Assembly (NCBI GenBank): GCA_963815785.1
Contig: CAWFHZ010000016.1
Span: forward strand, 1 to 64,000
DNA from: DATFVA01 sp963815785
GTDB lineage: Bacteria > Bacteroidota > Ignavibacteria > Ignavibacteriales > Ignavibacteriaceae
DNA: 64,000 nucleotides
Reading direction: 5' to 3'
Below the pieces are notes generated by a model. The model saw only the letters and a list, made by a program, of their open reading frames with translations, did no database searches and was not told the origin of the DNA. Positions 52,494 to 63,918 of this stretch are shown in pieces. How positions within the stretch are numbered: position 1 is the stretch's first letter; each line of letters opens with the position of its first letter. A program made the position numbers and the translations under genes.

Positions 52494-55400
52494 ATGAAGT
52501 TTAATTCTTTCTATTTCCACATAATATTTATTATAGCCTTTTCTTTCAGCGCTGAATCGCAAGAAATACATTTCAGGCATTTAACTATTGATAACGGGCT
52601 TTCACAGAATGCTGTTTCCTCCATCATACAGGATAGACAGGGTTTTATGTGGTTTGGTACAAAGGATGGTCTTAATCGTTACAATGGATACTCCTTTGTC
52701 ATTTATCAGAACGATCCATTTGATACAACAACTATTCCACCAATTATGTAACTGCATTATTTCTTGACAAGGATAGCTTTCTTTGGATCGGGGCGAAAGA
52801 CGGATCCCTGAGTTATTTAAAAACCGGAAATGAAAATTTTAACCGCATTAATTATCAGCAAGATTCATCAGACAACCAGGAAAATAGTTCAATCAATTGT
52901 ATTGCGGAAGATTTAAACGGCAATATCTGGATTGGTACCAACGGAAATGGTTTATTCAGACTCTCATTTCCTGATGAAAAAAACTCCAAAATGAAATTCA
53001 AACAATTTATAAATGATCCTGATGAAAGTACGAGTCTTGGTTATAATAACATAACCAGCCTTTTTGTTGATGCAATCGGAACTTTGTGGATTGGTACCAG
53101 CCTGACTCTTGAAAAGTATAATTCCGCTGATGAAAACTTTAAACATTACAGTATCACAGTAAAATCAAAAGAAGCACCTTCTTTGCTAAGTGAAAATGAA
53201 GTCAGTGCAATTTATGAAGATAAATCTGGGAAATTCTGGCTGGGCACGCCAAGTGGTTTGGTATTATTTAATAGAAAAAGCGGGGACTATAATTTATTTC
53301 CTCACCACTACAGTATATTCAGATTCGGATGGGGAAGAATATCAAATATTCTGGAAGATGACTCCGGGTTGTTCTGGCTGGCTACTCCCGGCGGACTAAT
53401 GATTTTTGATAACATTAAAAAAAAATATAATTATTGCATGAATGATCCTTTGGATCCTTCCAGCATAAGCTATAATTCTGTCTCCAGCATCTGGCGTGAC
53501 CGCACAGGTATTTTATGGCTGGGTACACCCGGTGCTGGAATTAATATTTATAATCCAAATCAAAACAGGTTTTCTACTTTTATAAGAAAAAAAGATGAAA
53601 AATCGCGGATTACCGGGTTTAGTGTCCGGGCTATACTTGAGGATAATAAAGAATATGTATGGATTAGTACAGATGTTTTGTACAGATGGAACAGAAGCAC
53701 CGGAGAACTCAAAAGTTACGAAACATCTTCAGATCATCCTGATGATTTTGGTAATACCGGTGCCCGGTCAATAATACAATCAGTAAAAGGCGATTTATGG
53801 TTTGCGACTCCGCAGGGTTTATTCAATTATAATCCCATAAATGAAAAATCCAGGCAATATAAATTTGATCCGATGAATACGGATGGTTTACCGCAAAGAG
53901 AAGTTTTTGCAGTTTATGAAGATCATAAAGGGGATATCTGGATTGCGACGGAAAATTATTTTTGTAAACTGACTGATTATAAAAAAGGAACATTTAAAAC
54001 ATTCAGGTACAATAAAAATATTCCTAAAAATGAAATTGCTCAAGTCTGTATTTATGAAGATACAAAATCAGATTTCTGGCTAGGCACAAATGACGGTTTG
54101 ATACGGTTTGTACAGTCTACCGGAACTTTTTTAAAATACCGGAACGATCCTTCTGATCCTTCAAGTCTGAATAATAATAATATTAAATCAATTTGTCCCG
54201 ATCCATCGGAACCGGAAAAATTTCTCTGGTTGGGAACTGCTGGCGGAGGTCTAAACAAATTCAATTACAAAAATAAAACTTTTACTCATTTTACGACAAA
54301 AGATAACCTCCCAAATAATGTAGTTTATGGAATTCTACCTGATGAAAAAAGAAATCTCTGGCTTAGCACAAATAGAGGATTATCAATGTTTAATCCTGTT
54401 CAGCTCAGATTCAGAAATTATGATGTGCTTGATGGTTTGCAGAGTAACGAATTTAACACCGGTGCTTATTTCAGGAGCAACCGTGGAGAATTATTCTTTG
54501 GTGGAATTAAAGGAATCAATCATTTTTTCCCGAAAAATATAAAGGACAACCGGGTAATCCCAAATATTGTCATAACCCGGTGTATAATTCCAAGTCAATC
54601 ATCTTCTACTACAAATGAGAATGGAGAAGAAATTAAATCTCTCTTAAACACAAAATCAATAACTCTCTCATACAATGAAAATATTTTTAGTTTTGATTTT
54701 GCTGCAATGGATTTTTCGGCACCCGAAAAAAACAGGTATGCTTACAAACTCGAAAATTTTAACGAGAACTGGATAAATACAGGCACAAGCAATACAGCCA
54801 CTTTTACTCATCTTCCTCCCGGTAAATATGTTTTCCGTGTGAAAGGCTCAAACAATGATGGAGTCTGGAATAATGAAGGAGCTTCTTTAGAATTAATAAT
54901 TCTTCCTCCGTGGTGGAGAACCTTGTGGGCATATGCATTATACTTAATTTTATTTTTATCAGGTCTTTATTTCTTAAGGCGATATGAATTAAACCGGGTA
55001 TATTTAAAAAATCAATTAAAGATAGAGATGGTTAAATCAGATTCGCTGAGTAATTTAAATAAGCTGAAGTCGCAATTCTTTGCAAATATTTCACACGAAT
55101 TCAGGACGCCTCTAACGTTAATCCTTGGGCAGATAGACAGCGTTCTTTCGTCAGAAATTAATTCTAAAGAAAAAGGAAAATTACACATTGCCAATCGGAA
55201 CGCAGGCAGACTTCTAACCTTAATAAACCAGCTACTTGATATTTCAAAGATTGAAGCAGGAAAAATGGAATTAAAAGCTGAAAAGCATAATATTGTTTCA
55301 TTTCTTAAAAGTCTGTTTTATTCATTTGAATCACTTGCTGAATCGCGAAAGATAACCCTTAAGTTTGAATCTGAGCTTCAGAATATTCCCGTAGTTTTTG

Positions 55401-56629
55401 ATCCCGATAAGATGGAAAAAGTATTTTATAATCTTATTTCAAATGCTTTTAAGTTTACCAAATTGAATGATGAAATAAGTGTAAAACTGAACCTGTATAA
55501 AACATCTGCATTGTTAATCAGGGTTAAGGATACCGGGATAGGAATAAAAACAGACCGGCTGGAGCATATTTTTGACCGATTCTACCAGGCTGATAATTCG
55601 AATACAAGGGAACACGAAGGGACTGGAATTGGGCTGGCATTAGCTAAGGAACTAATTGAGCTTCACAATGGAAAAATTACTGTCGAAAGTAAATTTGGAG
55701 AAGGATCAGAATTTATAATTGAGCTTCCTTTGGGAGACACTAAAATTAAAATGGAACAGCCGGTTGAATTGCCATCTTATAATATCCCTTCAACAAAACT
55801 TATCACTGTTACTGAACCGCTGAAAGAATATCAGGAGTACCCATCATCATTTGCTGAATCCGCTAATGATAAGGAAATTATATTGATTGTAGAAGATAAT
55901 GCAGATGTGCTTTCATACATATGTGAGCAGCTTAAAACTGATTACCAGGTTATTGAGGCTACAGACGGTTTGGCCGGAAAATCCAGAGCACTGGATGTGA
56001 TTCCTGATCTGATAATAACAGATGTTATGATGCCTAAGATGGATGGTTATACATTAAGCCGGGAAATAAGAATGGATGAAAGAACAAGCCATATCCCAAT
56101 TATTATGTTAACTGCTAAAGCAGGGCTTGATGATAAAATAGAGGGACTTGAAACCGGAATTGATGATTATCTAACAAAACCTTTCAGTGCTAAAGAATTA
56201 AAAGTTCGCGTTAAAAATTTAATTTTTCAACGCAGGCAATTGCGGAAACGCTTCAGTACCTCAACAATTATCAAACCATCGGAAGTTTCAACCACATCTA
56301 TTGACCAGGTATTTCTGAGAAAAACTTTAGAAATTATTGAAGAACATTTTGGTGATGAACAGTTTAGTGTTGATAAACTGGCAGAAGAAATAAGTATGAG
56401 TGTTTCGCAACTTAACAGAAAGCTAAATGCCCTTGTTGATCAACCGGCAGGGCAACTAATCAGATCACTTCGTTTACAGAGAGCCGCAGATCTCTTACAC
56501 AAAAATTCTGGTACAATAGCAGAGATATGTTATAAAGTGGGTTTTAATGACCAGGCTTATTTTTCCCGGGCTTTTAAAAAACAATTTGGGTGCAGTCCTT
56601 CAGAATATAAGAAGACCGAGAGTAATTGA
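52494..56629 (+). pseudogene. Hybrid two-component regulator with AraC output, one frameshift
   Basis: The first 85 residues (signal peptide ending SAES, first propeller blade IDNGLSQNAVSSIIQDRQGF) stop at 52751. The next blade continues in a different frame from about 52745 (NYVTALFLDKDSFLWIGAKDG) and runs to 56629. The complete ~1,377-residue protein would hold Reg_prop blades, a Y_Y_Y domain, one membrane segment, HisKA (ANISHEFRTPLTL), HATPase (GTGIGLALAKEL), a receiver (LIVEDNADV, ITDVMMPKMDGY) and an AraC DNA-binding end. A single base in TTCCACCAATTATG restores it. An assembly error is possible because the rest is intact. Confidence 0.75.
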
Positions 56630-57084
56630 AAGGTTAATTTAATATCAGTCCTATGGATGAAAATATTACAAAAATAAGATTTTCCCTTAACCAACCCTTT
56701 GATTCAAATTAAAAGATTGAACGGATTAGGAAGACAACAAATAAAATTAACATCAGCACTTCATAGAATAAGATTTATTACTTTCTCCATAAAAATTCCT
56801 CAGACAATATTCCCCTAAAAGTAGCTTCGTAGGGAATACTGGCGTAACTGCTGCTTAATCCAATCTCTATCTTTACACAAGTAATTTTTGAAGTTTATCA
56901 AAAATCAGGGAGGGAAGTTAATGTTCTGTTTCTTTTCATTAAAGGTTGATTTTCATTTAATTCTGACAATAAGAGTGAATAATCCAAACATTTGCGTGAA
57001 TAATACAAGATAAACTTAAACCTTTCTTTTACTTTTACTTCCACAGATTTACACCTACTATCGAGCAATTATCAACAGATTAAT
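56630..57084. other. Gene-free stretch, nothing recognised
   Basis: No ORF, strong hairpin or repeat family member seen; AT-rich with scattered short CT-rich tracts. It probably contains the promoter of the following gene. Confidence 0.5.
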
Positions 57085-57525
57085 GTGAAATTATTAAAGA
57101 TTAAAGGTATCTATAATGATTCAGGTACGATCGAGCTTGAATCTTTGAAAACAATTGATTGGAAATCGTTATGTGAGGACAATCCACCCGGACTTCCTCC
57201 CGGAATCAGGTTGGAATTGGCGATTTCAGTTAATGAGGATGATTTTCTGACGGGCGAAAACGGAATTGTGTGGGCAACCTACGATTCAAGGCAAACTGAA
57301 GTTATACAAAGCGCTTTGCTTGCCCAGCATATAAATTCTGAAATAAAGAAAATTCTGTTTAATGAAACTGAAATGTACCTGCTGATTATTACCGATGATT
57401 CAGATTTAAGTGATGTAAAAGATTTTATATGGAGAAATAGAAGTGGATTGAGATTAAAACCCGATTGGAGTTATCCAGATGGTGAAAAGAATAAAAGTTT
57501 TGAGCAATGGTTAAGCGGACAATAA
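57085..57525 (+). CDS. Hypothetical acidic protein, weakly DUF2007-like
   Basis: A 146-residue soluble acidic protein with a GTG start. Its segment VWATYDSRQTEVIQSALLAQHINSEI (written here in full only as residues about 62-87) loosely recalls DUF2007 small signal-transducing proteins, which have E..LL...GI..E..D. The assignment is weak. The N-terminal half (PPGLPPGIRLELAISV) is unfamiliar. It starts a run of small genes including three exported proteins. Confidence 0.45.
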   Translation: MKLLKIKGIYNDSGTIELESLKTIDWKSLCEDNPPGLPPGIRLELAISVNEDDFLTGENGIVWATYDSRQTEVIQSALLAQHINSEIKKILFNETEMYLLIITDDSDLSDVKDFIWRNRSGLRLKPDWSYPDGEKNKSFEQWLSGQ

Positions 57526-57577
57526 ATTTTAATTCAAGGTAACTAATAAAATCAATAACAAATCCGAAAGGAAATAT

Positions 57578-58009
57578 ATGAAATCAATTATTTCAGTACT
57601 TTTTTTGCTCGCTTTCTTTATATCGATGAGCAGTTCAGTGTTTGCACAGGCGGCAGAGGGGAATGTCTTTGTAGTAACAAATTTTGAAAGAGCTTTCCCG
57701 GATGACGGATCTGCAGCGGAATTAGATTCTCTTAATCAAATCTCTATGGATTATTCCTGGAAGAACAATCCATATGTTGTTAGCTATAAAACTTTGCGTC
57801 ACTGGTGGGGTCATGATAATCGTGATTTTATCCAGATCATAGAAGTAAAAAGCTGGGATGATGTTACAAAAGCCAACGAAAAGGCAAATGAATTATTTAT
57901 GAAAGCAATGCCTAATAAAGCTGATAGGGTAGCCTTTGGTAAAGCTTACAATAAATATTTCTCCGGCAAACACTCTGATGAAATTTACAGAGAAGTAGTT
58001 TTTAAATAA
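57578..58009 (+). CDS. Small secreted protein, possible dimeric alpha-beta barrel
   Basis: A 143-residue exported protein with a signal peptide ending VFAQ (about residue 25). Strand-helix alternation around VFVVTNFERAFPDD, KTLRHWWGHDNRDFIQIIEV and WDDVTKANEKANELFMK is consistent with a NIPSNAP-like ferredoxin fold. AAAGGAAAT precedes ATG. Function unknown. Confidence 0.5.
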   Translation: MKSIISVLFLLAFFISMSSSVFAQAAEGNVFVVTNFERAFPDDGSAAELDSLNQISMDYSWKNNPYVVSYKTLRHWWGHDNRDFIQIIEVKSWDDVTKANEKANELFMKAMPNKADRVAFGKAYNKYFSGKHSDEIYREVVFK

Positions 58010-58097
58010 ATCAATGTTTTGTCAATTCAATGAATGGAAATATTATTAATTATTTCCATTCTTCAATTAATGTCAAAAATCAAATGGAGAAGGTACT

Positions 58098-58568
58098 ATG
58101 AAAAAACTAACTCAAATATTTTTTGCAATGTTCGTTTTATTGTTGTTAACAGGCAGCAGTTTCGCGCAGCAATGGTCTGATGCACAGAAAGATGTATGGG
58201 CTGGCGTAGAAAAATACTGGCAGGTATCATCATCAGGTGATGCAGCTGGATTTATGACGTATTTCGATGACAGCTATATGGGCTGGAGCAATAATTCACT
58301 TGTACCGATGAACAAGACCAACACAGGCAAGTGGGTTACTCAGGATGCACAGAACAATACAACTCTTGTATATTCCATCACTCCCCTCACTATATGGGTA
58401 AAGGGTGACTTTGCATATGTACATTATACTTATGCTTCGCTCGAACAAAATAATGAAACAAAAAAGAAGAACCCCAGCTCAGGTATCTGGACAGACATCC
58501 TGATGAAAAAAGACGGTAAGTGGGTGCTGATAGGCGATCACGGCGGAAGAACATCCAAGGATCAATAA
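58098..58568 (+). CDS. Secreted NTF2/SnoaL-like protein (DUF4440 type)
   Basis: A 156-residue exported protein with signal peptide ending SFAQ (about residue 24). WAGVEKYWQVSSSGDAAGFM, YFDDSYMGWSN, KGDFAYVHYTY and SGIWTDILMKKDGKWVLIGD follow the NTF2-like cone fold of DUF4440/SnoaL proteins, which often bind small ligands. The active site is not assignable. A strong terminator follows. Confidence 0.65.
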   Translation: MKKLTQIFFAMFVLLLLTGSSFAQQWSDAQKDVWAGVEKYWQVSSSGDAAGFMTYFDDSYMGWSNNSLVPMNKTNTGKWVTQDAQNNTTLVYSITPLTIWVKGDFAYVHYTYASLEQNNETKKKNPSSGIWTDILMKKDGKWVLIGDHGGRTSKDQ

Positions 58569-58598
58569 ATAGAACTATCTGAGATAACCAGTAAAATT

Positions 58599-58633
58599 AA
58601 AAGATGTCATCTTCAAAAAAGATGACATCTTTT
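58599..58633. terminator. Perfect 15-bp hairpin terminator
   Basis: AAAAGATGTCATCTT and AAGATGACATCTTTT pair perfectly across CAAAA, with A and T runs at the ends. It follows the NTF2-like gene and can act in both directions. Confidence 0.85.
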
Positions 58634-58690
58634 GTATTAGAGTGAATCTTACTATGAAAGAAAAAAAATTAACGAAGACCTTCGAAAAAA

Positions 58691-59218
58691 ATGAGAACAG
58701 GATCCATTCTGCAAATACTTTTATTAGTTGCAATCACAATTACCCCTTTAATATTTATTCCCTGCTCAAATCCCGAAAAAGAAGATACTGAACAAGTAGA
58801 ATCAAACATAAAATCATACACTCATACGTGGGATGAAATTATGAATCACAGAAAACAGTATAAGTTTAATAATTCCAACTTTACACAAGATGTTGTAATG
58901 CGTGCAAGTCCATCAGATATAGTTGGAATTGACGGCGCAAAAGCTTATTATTCAAACTTTCTTACCGGGTTTTCAAATATTCAATTCACAATTAAAGATG
59001 TTTTCGGGCAGGGAGATAAACTTGTAAAGTACTGGAATTTTAAAGAAACTCACACACGCTATTTATTAGACATTCCTACAACGGGAAAATATGTGGGCAT
59101 TGATTGTTCAACCTAAGTCCGAATGGGTAATGGAAAAATTGCGGAGGAAAGAGATTTTTATGATAACTATGATTTTCAAAATCAATTGAGACTAATACCA
59201 CCTTATGAGCAAAAATAA
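58691..59218 (+). pseudogene. SnoaL-like lipoprotein with an in-frame premature stop
   Basis: A 141-residue stretch (lipobox-like LIFIPCS at about residues 20-26, then the SnoaL pattern NFTQDVVMRASPSDIVGIDG and KYWNFKETHTRYLLDIPTTG) ends at TAA 59114-59116. The same frame continues at once as VRMGNGKIAEERDFYDNYDF, the expected end of a SnoaL domain, to a stop at 59218. A single base change (for instance TTA to TAA) explains it. The truncated product lacks the final strand, so it is probably inactive. Confidence 0.7.
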
Positions 59219-59233
59219 AGAGAGTTCAAAATT

Positions 59234-59951
59234 ATGGTAAGGATCTTCAGAAGCATCAGACTTAAACTTGCAGCGGAAAACAATGTTGTAAAATACCTTC
59301 GTTATGCATTTGGCGAAATCGTACTTGTTGTAATCGGAATTTTAATTGCTTTGCAGGTAAACAACTGGAATGAAAAAAGAAAAGACGCAAATTTTGAGCA
59401 TGAGATTCTTTCACTTATCGATCAAAATCTTGAACAGGATTCTGTTTCCTTATCGTTTGAACTTTCCCATACAAAACTTGCTATACATTTAACTGATCGA
59501 TTGCTAAAGCAAGTCGCATTAAAAAACTTTAATGATAGTTTGAATTACTGGATGGGAAAAATTATCTCCTTCGAACGTTTTAGATCTCAATCCAGCGCTT
59601 ATGAAATGTTGAAGTCCAAAGGTCTGGAAAACATCTCTGATAAAAAACTTCAGATGGCACTAATAACGTATTATGACCAAAGTTTATACCAAATTTACCA
59701 GTCTCTGAATGACGTAGAATTATCTTTTAAACAAGATTGGATTCCGGTAATTAAAAAAGAATTTTCAGACTTTAACTGGACAAATTACTGCATTCCAACT
59801 AATCCTGAAAGAATTCTTTAAAAAGCCATCTACAATCACTCTCTTTAAATTGTATCAGGATAACAGAAGAGGTCTTGTTAGAAATGGAGAAAAAGCACTC
59901 GATAAAATTGCTGAAATCAGAAAGCTTATTAAAAAAGACACTGGAAGATGA
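59234..59951 (+). pseudogene. DUF6090 membrane protein, array copy 1 (frameshifted near C terminus)
   Basis: Copy 1 begins VRIFRSIRLKLAAENNVVKY and has the membrane segment AFGEIVLVVIGILIALQVNN typical of the DUF6090 family. The frame runs to 59821, then one base shift leads into KKPSTITLFKLYQDNRRGL and ALDKIAEIRKLIKKD, ending at 59951. The C-terminal region follows the shape of other family members. The next copy starts inside its end (ATGA). Confidence 0.7.
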
Positions 59952-60753
59952 AAATTTTTAGAAATGTAAGACAAAAACTCGCAGCCGAAAACAGTGTTGC
60001 AAAATACTTGCGTTATGCCGTTGGCGAAATAGTTCTGGTAGTAATTGGAATTCTGATTGCATCCTTCAGGTTAACAACTGGAATGAAAACCAGAAACAAA
60101 AAAAACGGGAAACAGTCTATTTACAAAATTTAAGTATTGATCTAAAGAAACAAATACAGCTGCAGGATATCTATATCGATTTTGAAGATATCTTCCTTCA
60201 GGATTGCAAAGATATAGTTGCACATTATGAACAAAATATCGGGTTCAAAAACATGGACTCCATTTTTCCAAAAATAAATGATCTGAGTGCAAGAATATCA
60301 TTCACCAATGCCAACACAACTCTTTCAGAAATGATAAATTCCGGAGACATCAATATTATTGATAATGAATCACTAAAAAAGGAACTTATAGAATTTAACC
60401 AGTTTATAGAAGGGTTTGCCAGGAATACAGTTAATAATAACACTAATCTGGTAGATCAGATTGTTGCAAGAAGCGTTGTTAAGAATAGCAACTTTGCATA
60501 TTCTAATTATTCCAAAAGAATGAGAAGCAAAATTCAAAAAAATTATCAGATGAATTTTATTAATGTTAAAGACAACACCCTGAAAACGATTGCAATTCAA
60601 AATCTCAATGAACCCAAAATTAGACTGGAGTTAATTAATGATGTGGTTTTTAGAAATGGTTTAGCCGAATTACAAAAATCAGGCGACGAAATGTTAAAAA
60701 CAAAAGCAACACAATTGTTAAAACATATTGAAACAGAATTAAATCATAGATGA
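59948..60753 (+). pseudogene. DUF6090 membrane protein, array copy 2 (frameshifted in membrane segment)
   Basis: The first 45 residues are the usual FRNVRQKLAAENSVAKYLRY and VLVVIGILIA, then GCATCCTTCAGG replaces the expected GCACTTCAGG, so the frame is lost at about 60062. Reading on in the right frame gives VNNWNENQKQKKRETVYLQN and a complete ~265-residue domain to 60753. The next copy overlaps by ATGA. Confidence 0.7.
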
Positions 60754-61490
60754 AAATTTTTAGGAACATCCGCAAAAAACTAGCTTCCGAACAAAAAGGA
60801 ATGTCTTACCTTCGTTATGCAGTCGGAGAAATATTTCTTGTAGTTATCGGAATACTTATTGCGCTGCAGATTAATAATTGGAATGAAAACCGAAAACTTG
60901 ATAAGTCTAGACAAGAATACTATCGGCAGCTTTTAATTGATTTGAACAAGGATAAAGAATCAGCAAACTATTTTATAGAGAGTTTTAAAAAAGAACACGA
61001 GGAATACAACAATTACCTGGAACTTTATGACAAAAAGAATTTAACTCCGTCCGAAGTTTATAACAAACTATTAAAGTTAAACCTGGCTTCCGTTTTTATG
61101 AAATTCAATTCTAACACCATAGAATCAATCCGCAGCAGCGGTGAGTTGATATTGTTTCCCCTGGAAATAAGAAATAAATTATTGGATTTAAAAGTGTTGC
61201 AGGATAATATACTTGAGAGAGCAAAACATGAAGATAACCATAAAGCGGATGTTATCAGAAGTATGTCTCTAATAAGAGGAGCCTCAACACTTGATTCCCG
61301 ACTGAAAAATCATCCTCAATTAAAAGCTTTCTTGAAATTTAATAACAATCTTCCGCAAATAATTCTGGGCTTAGACGCAACACAAAGATGGAAAGATTTT
61401 TCAGAAACACATTCAGTTTCGAGCTTAACAAAAATGATAAAGGATATTAATGTTATCATCGGTTTGATTAAAAATGAAATGAACAAATAA
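60750..61490 (+). CDS. DUF6090 membrane protein, array copy 3
   Basis: A 246-residue intact copy. The N-terminal cap FRNIRKKLASEQKGMSYLRY and one membrane segment (about 25-45, VGEIFLVVIGILIALQINNW) are shared with its neighbours. The remaining ~195 residues are a charged, helical domain with little similarity to the other copies. Family function is unknown; a membrane anchor with a variable sensor or effector part is the simplest reading. Confidence 0.75.
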   Translation: MKIFRNIRKKLASEQKGMSYLRYAVGEIFLVVIGILIALQINNWNENRKLDKSRQEYYRQLLIDLNKDKESANYFIESFKKEHEEYNNYLELYDKKNLTPSEVYNKLLKLNLASVFMKFNSNTIESIRSSGELILFPLEIRNKLLDLKVLQDNILERAKHEDNHKADVIRSMSLIRGASTLDSRLKNHPQLKAFLKFNNNLPQIILGLDATQRWKDFSETHSVSSLTKMIKDINVIIGLIKNEMNK

Positions 61491-61506
61491 ATTTTATTAA
61501 AACTTT

Positions 61507-62274
61507 ATGACCAGAATCTTCAGAAACATCAGACAAAAACTCGCAGCCGAAAATAGTGTTGCAAAATACCTGCGTTATGCAATTGGTGAAATCGTACTTG
61601 TAGTAATTGGAATTTTAATTGCTCTACAGGTGAACAATTGGAATGAACAAAGAAAATCGAAAATACATGAAAAAGAATTATATGGCCGAATATTAATGGA
61701 TTTGAAAATTGATGAAGACAGAATAAACCAACATATTGATTATTTTAATAATGATTTGGAAATTCTTAATAATATTTACCAGGAAACTCAGGGTTTTTCG
61801 AAAAGTGATTCCCTTGCGGACTTTGGTTCAATCCGGAGTTTTAGAATTTTCAATCTGGTCATTACCTCAAATTATTCCAAAAGCACCAAAGAAATAAGCA
61901 ACCCTGAAATTGAGAAAAGTTTGAATGAATATTTTGCAAGAGAACAGCTCATAAAAGATGCTTTAGAAAATATTCGAAATTTCAAGGAGAGCCATGTAAA
62001 ACCCTTTCTGGCCAAATACGGCATCAATAATACAGGAGTGCTATTTAAGAACCGCCAATTAGATTATTATAAGCTTAGGGAAAAAAATATACTATCCCTT
62101 ACAAAATTTAAAGCACAGTATGGTACCGTACAATTAGACCAACTGCTTTTTGGTATCGGTGTAAGAACTTCCTGGGCCAGGACAGAACTTCAACATATCT
62201 TGTCCATGAACGAAAAACTGCAATTGGATTTGATGAACGAATTGGGCGATAATAATCCATTTAATAAAGAATAA
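61507..62274 (+). CDS. DUF6090 membrane protein, array copy 4
   Basis: A 255-residue intact copy with the conserved cap FRNIRQKLAAENSVAKYLRY, closest to copy 2 in the first 50 residues, and a different helical domain (for example SYNSKSTKEISNPEIE-like stretch SKSTKEISNPEIEKSLNEYF). It begins 16 bases after copy 3. Near-identity of the caps with divergent tails suggests repeated recombination or selection for tail diversity. Confidence 0.75.
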   Translation: MTRIFRNIRQKLAAENSVAKYLRYAIGEIVLVVIGILIALQVNNWNEQRKSKIHEKELYGRILMDLKIDEDRINQHIDYFNNDLEILNNIYQETQGFSKSDSLADFGSIRSFRIFNLVITSNYSKSTKEISNPEIEKSLNEYFAREQLIKDALENIRNFKESHVKPFLAKYGINNTGVLFKNRQLDYYKLREKNILSLTKFKAQYGTVQLDQLLFGIGVRTSWARTELQHILSMNEKLQLDLMNELGDNNPFNKE

Positions 62275-62305
62275 TGAAATTAAAGAAACAACCAACAAAT
62301 AATTA

Positions 62306-63082
62306 ATGATTAAGTTCTTCAGAAATATAAGAAAGCAACTTGCTTCAGAAAACAAAGTAATGGCGTATTTGCGTTATGCTGTTGGCGAAATAGTACTTGT
62401 TGTTGTTGGTATTTTAATTGCACTTCAGGTTAACAACTGGAACGAACAGCGAAAACATAAAAATGAAGAAATACAGTTTCTAAAAGGTTTTAAGAGAACC
62501 CTAAATGAAGATCTAAAGAACAATAATTGGAGGGGAAAGCAGTTTGAGTTAACCAGAGAATCGATTGATATCCTTCTCTCAAGCCTTAAACAAAATATGC
62601 CCTATAACGACTCGCTTTCCTACCATTTTGGTAGGATAACTCAAACCTGGAGACTCGCAACAAACAATGAGGTATTTGAAACCTTAAAATCTTACAACTT
62701 AAATCTTATTTCGAATGAGAAATTACGGTATGAAATTGTAGGTTATTATTCTTACTCAGACAATTATCTTAAATCTGATGTACAAACATATTTTTCAATT
62801 ATTGATGATGCCAGTAAAAATATTTTCAATACAAGGTTTGATGCATTGTGGAACGGAAGCTACACGAGGAAATCCGAGAAGAGTGGAAATATTATCGATT
62901 CGAATCTACGTATGATTCCTAATGACTATGCCGAATTGAAACATGACAATAAATTTCTCTATTTCTTAAGAAGTTTAAAAAATCAATATTATTGGAAAAT
63001 TGAAACGAATTTGAATAGAATAGACAAAAATGCAAATGCTTTGATTAAAAATATAGATAACGAATTAAATAAAATAGAATAA
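62306..63082 (+). CDS. DUF6090 membrane protein, array copy 5
   Basis: A 258-residue intact copy. Its cap FRNIRKQLASENKVMAYLRY is almost identical to that of copy 6, also at the DNA level. The membrane segment VGEIVLVVVGILIALQVNNW is followed by a unique domain containing SLSYHFGRITQTWRLATNNE. It starts 31 bases after copy 4. Confidence 0.75.
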   Translation: MIKFFRNIRKQLASENKVMAYLRYAVGEIVLVVVGILIALQVNNWNEQRKHKNEEIQFLKGFKRTLNEDLKNNNWRGKQFELTRESIDILLSSLKQNMPYNDSLSYHFGRITQTWRLATNNEVFETLKSYNLNLISNEKLRYEIVGYYSYSDNYLKSDVQTYFSIIDDASKNIFNTRFDALWNGSYTRKSEKSGNIIDSNLRMIPNDYAELKHDNKFLYFLRSLKNQYYWKIETNLNRIDKNANALIKNIDNELNKIE

Positions 63083-63115
63083 TGAAAGCAGAACAAGTTA
63101 ACCAACTAATAACTC

Positions 63116-63826
63116 GTGATTAAATTCTTCAGAAATATAAGAAAGCAACTTGCCTCAGAGAATAAAGTGATGGCATACTTACGCTATGCTGTTGGAGAAA
63201 TTGTTTTAGTTGTTATCGGGATTTTAATTGCTTTGCAGATTAACAACTGGAATGAATTAAGAAAACAAAATGTTGCTGAGACTGAATTTTTAGAAGGTGT
63301 GAAAAAAGATCTTACGCAAGACAAACAATATATCAAATTAGTCTTAAAGGAAATGGAACCGAAAATAGAGGCATTTGACTTATTAAACAGTAAGGGGTTT
63401 TTAAAGTCTCAGAATAATAATATAACTTCCATTGACACATTATTACAAATTTATTTTTCAACAAAGGGGATACGTACATTTTATCCGGTGTCCGGTTCTT
63501 TTCAATCAGCTGTGTCCGGAAGTGAACTTAATAACTATAAAGATAAAGAAATCATCAGTTCAATCATTAAATTATATAATTCAACTTATTCGAGATTAAT
63601 TGATAACGGGAAAATACTGGATGACAGATGGGCATTTTTAAGAAAAAAATATATCCATCAATTCCGTACAGCAAATTTTCATTTTACGGATAATGCAAAA
63701 CTCTCTGAAATTATGGATGATATGTACTATCACTATCTTGAACTGCAATGGTATCGGGGAGTGTTAAAAGATACTCTTGTTGAAATTGATGGATTATTAA
63801 AAAAGATAAATGATGGAATTCTTTAA
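63116..63826 (+). CDS. DUF6090 membrane protein, array copy 6
   Basis: A 236-residue intact copy starting at GTG. The cap is as in copy 5. The tail is again different, with STKGIRTFYPVSGSFQSAVS, a Ser/Gly stretch that may be a loop. It is the last recognisable member before the window ends. Confidence 0.75.
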   Translation: MIKFFRNIRKQLASENKVMAYLRYAVGEIVLVVIGILIALQINNWNELRKQNVAETEFLEGVKKDLTQDKQYIKLVLKEMEPKIEAFDLLNSKGFLKSQNNNITSIDTLLQIYFSTKGIRTFYPVSGSFQSAVSGSELNNYKDKEIISSIIKLYNSTYSRLIDNGKILDDRWAFLRKKYIHQFRTANFHFTDNAKLSEIMDDMYYHYLELQWYRGVLKDTLVEIDGLLKKINDGIL

Positions 63827-63918
63827 TCAAATCAGTACGAAATAAGGTTTTTAAAAATGAAAGCCGAATCAATTATAAAATATTTTATCATGCCTGATTT
63901 TATTGAATCATACATTTA

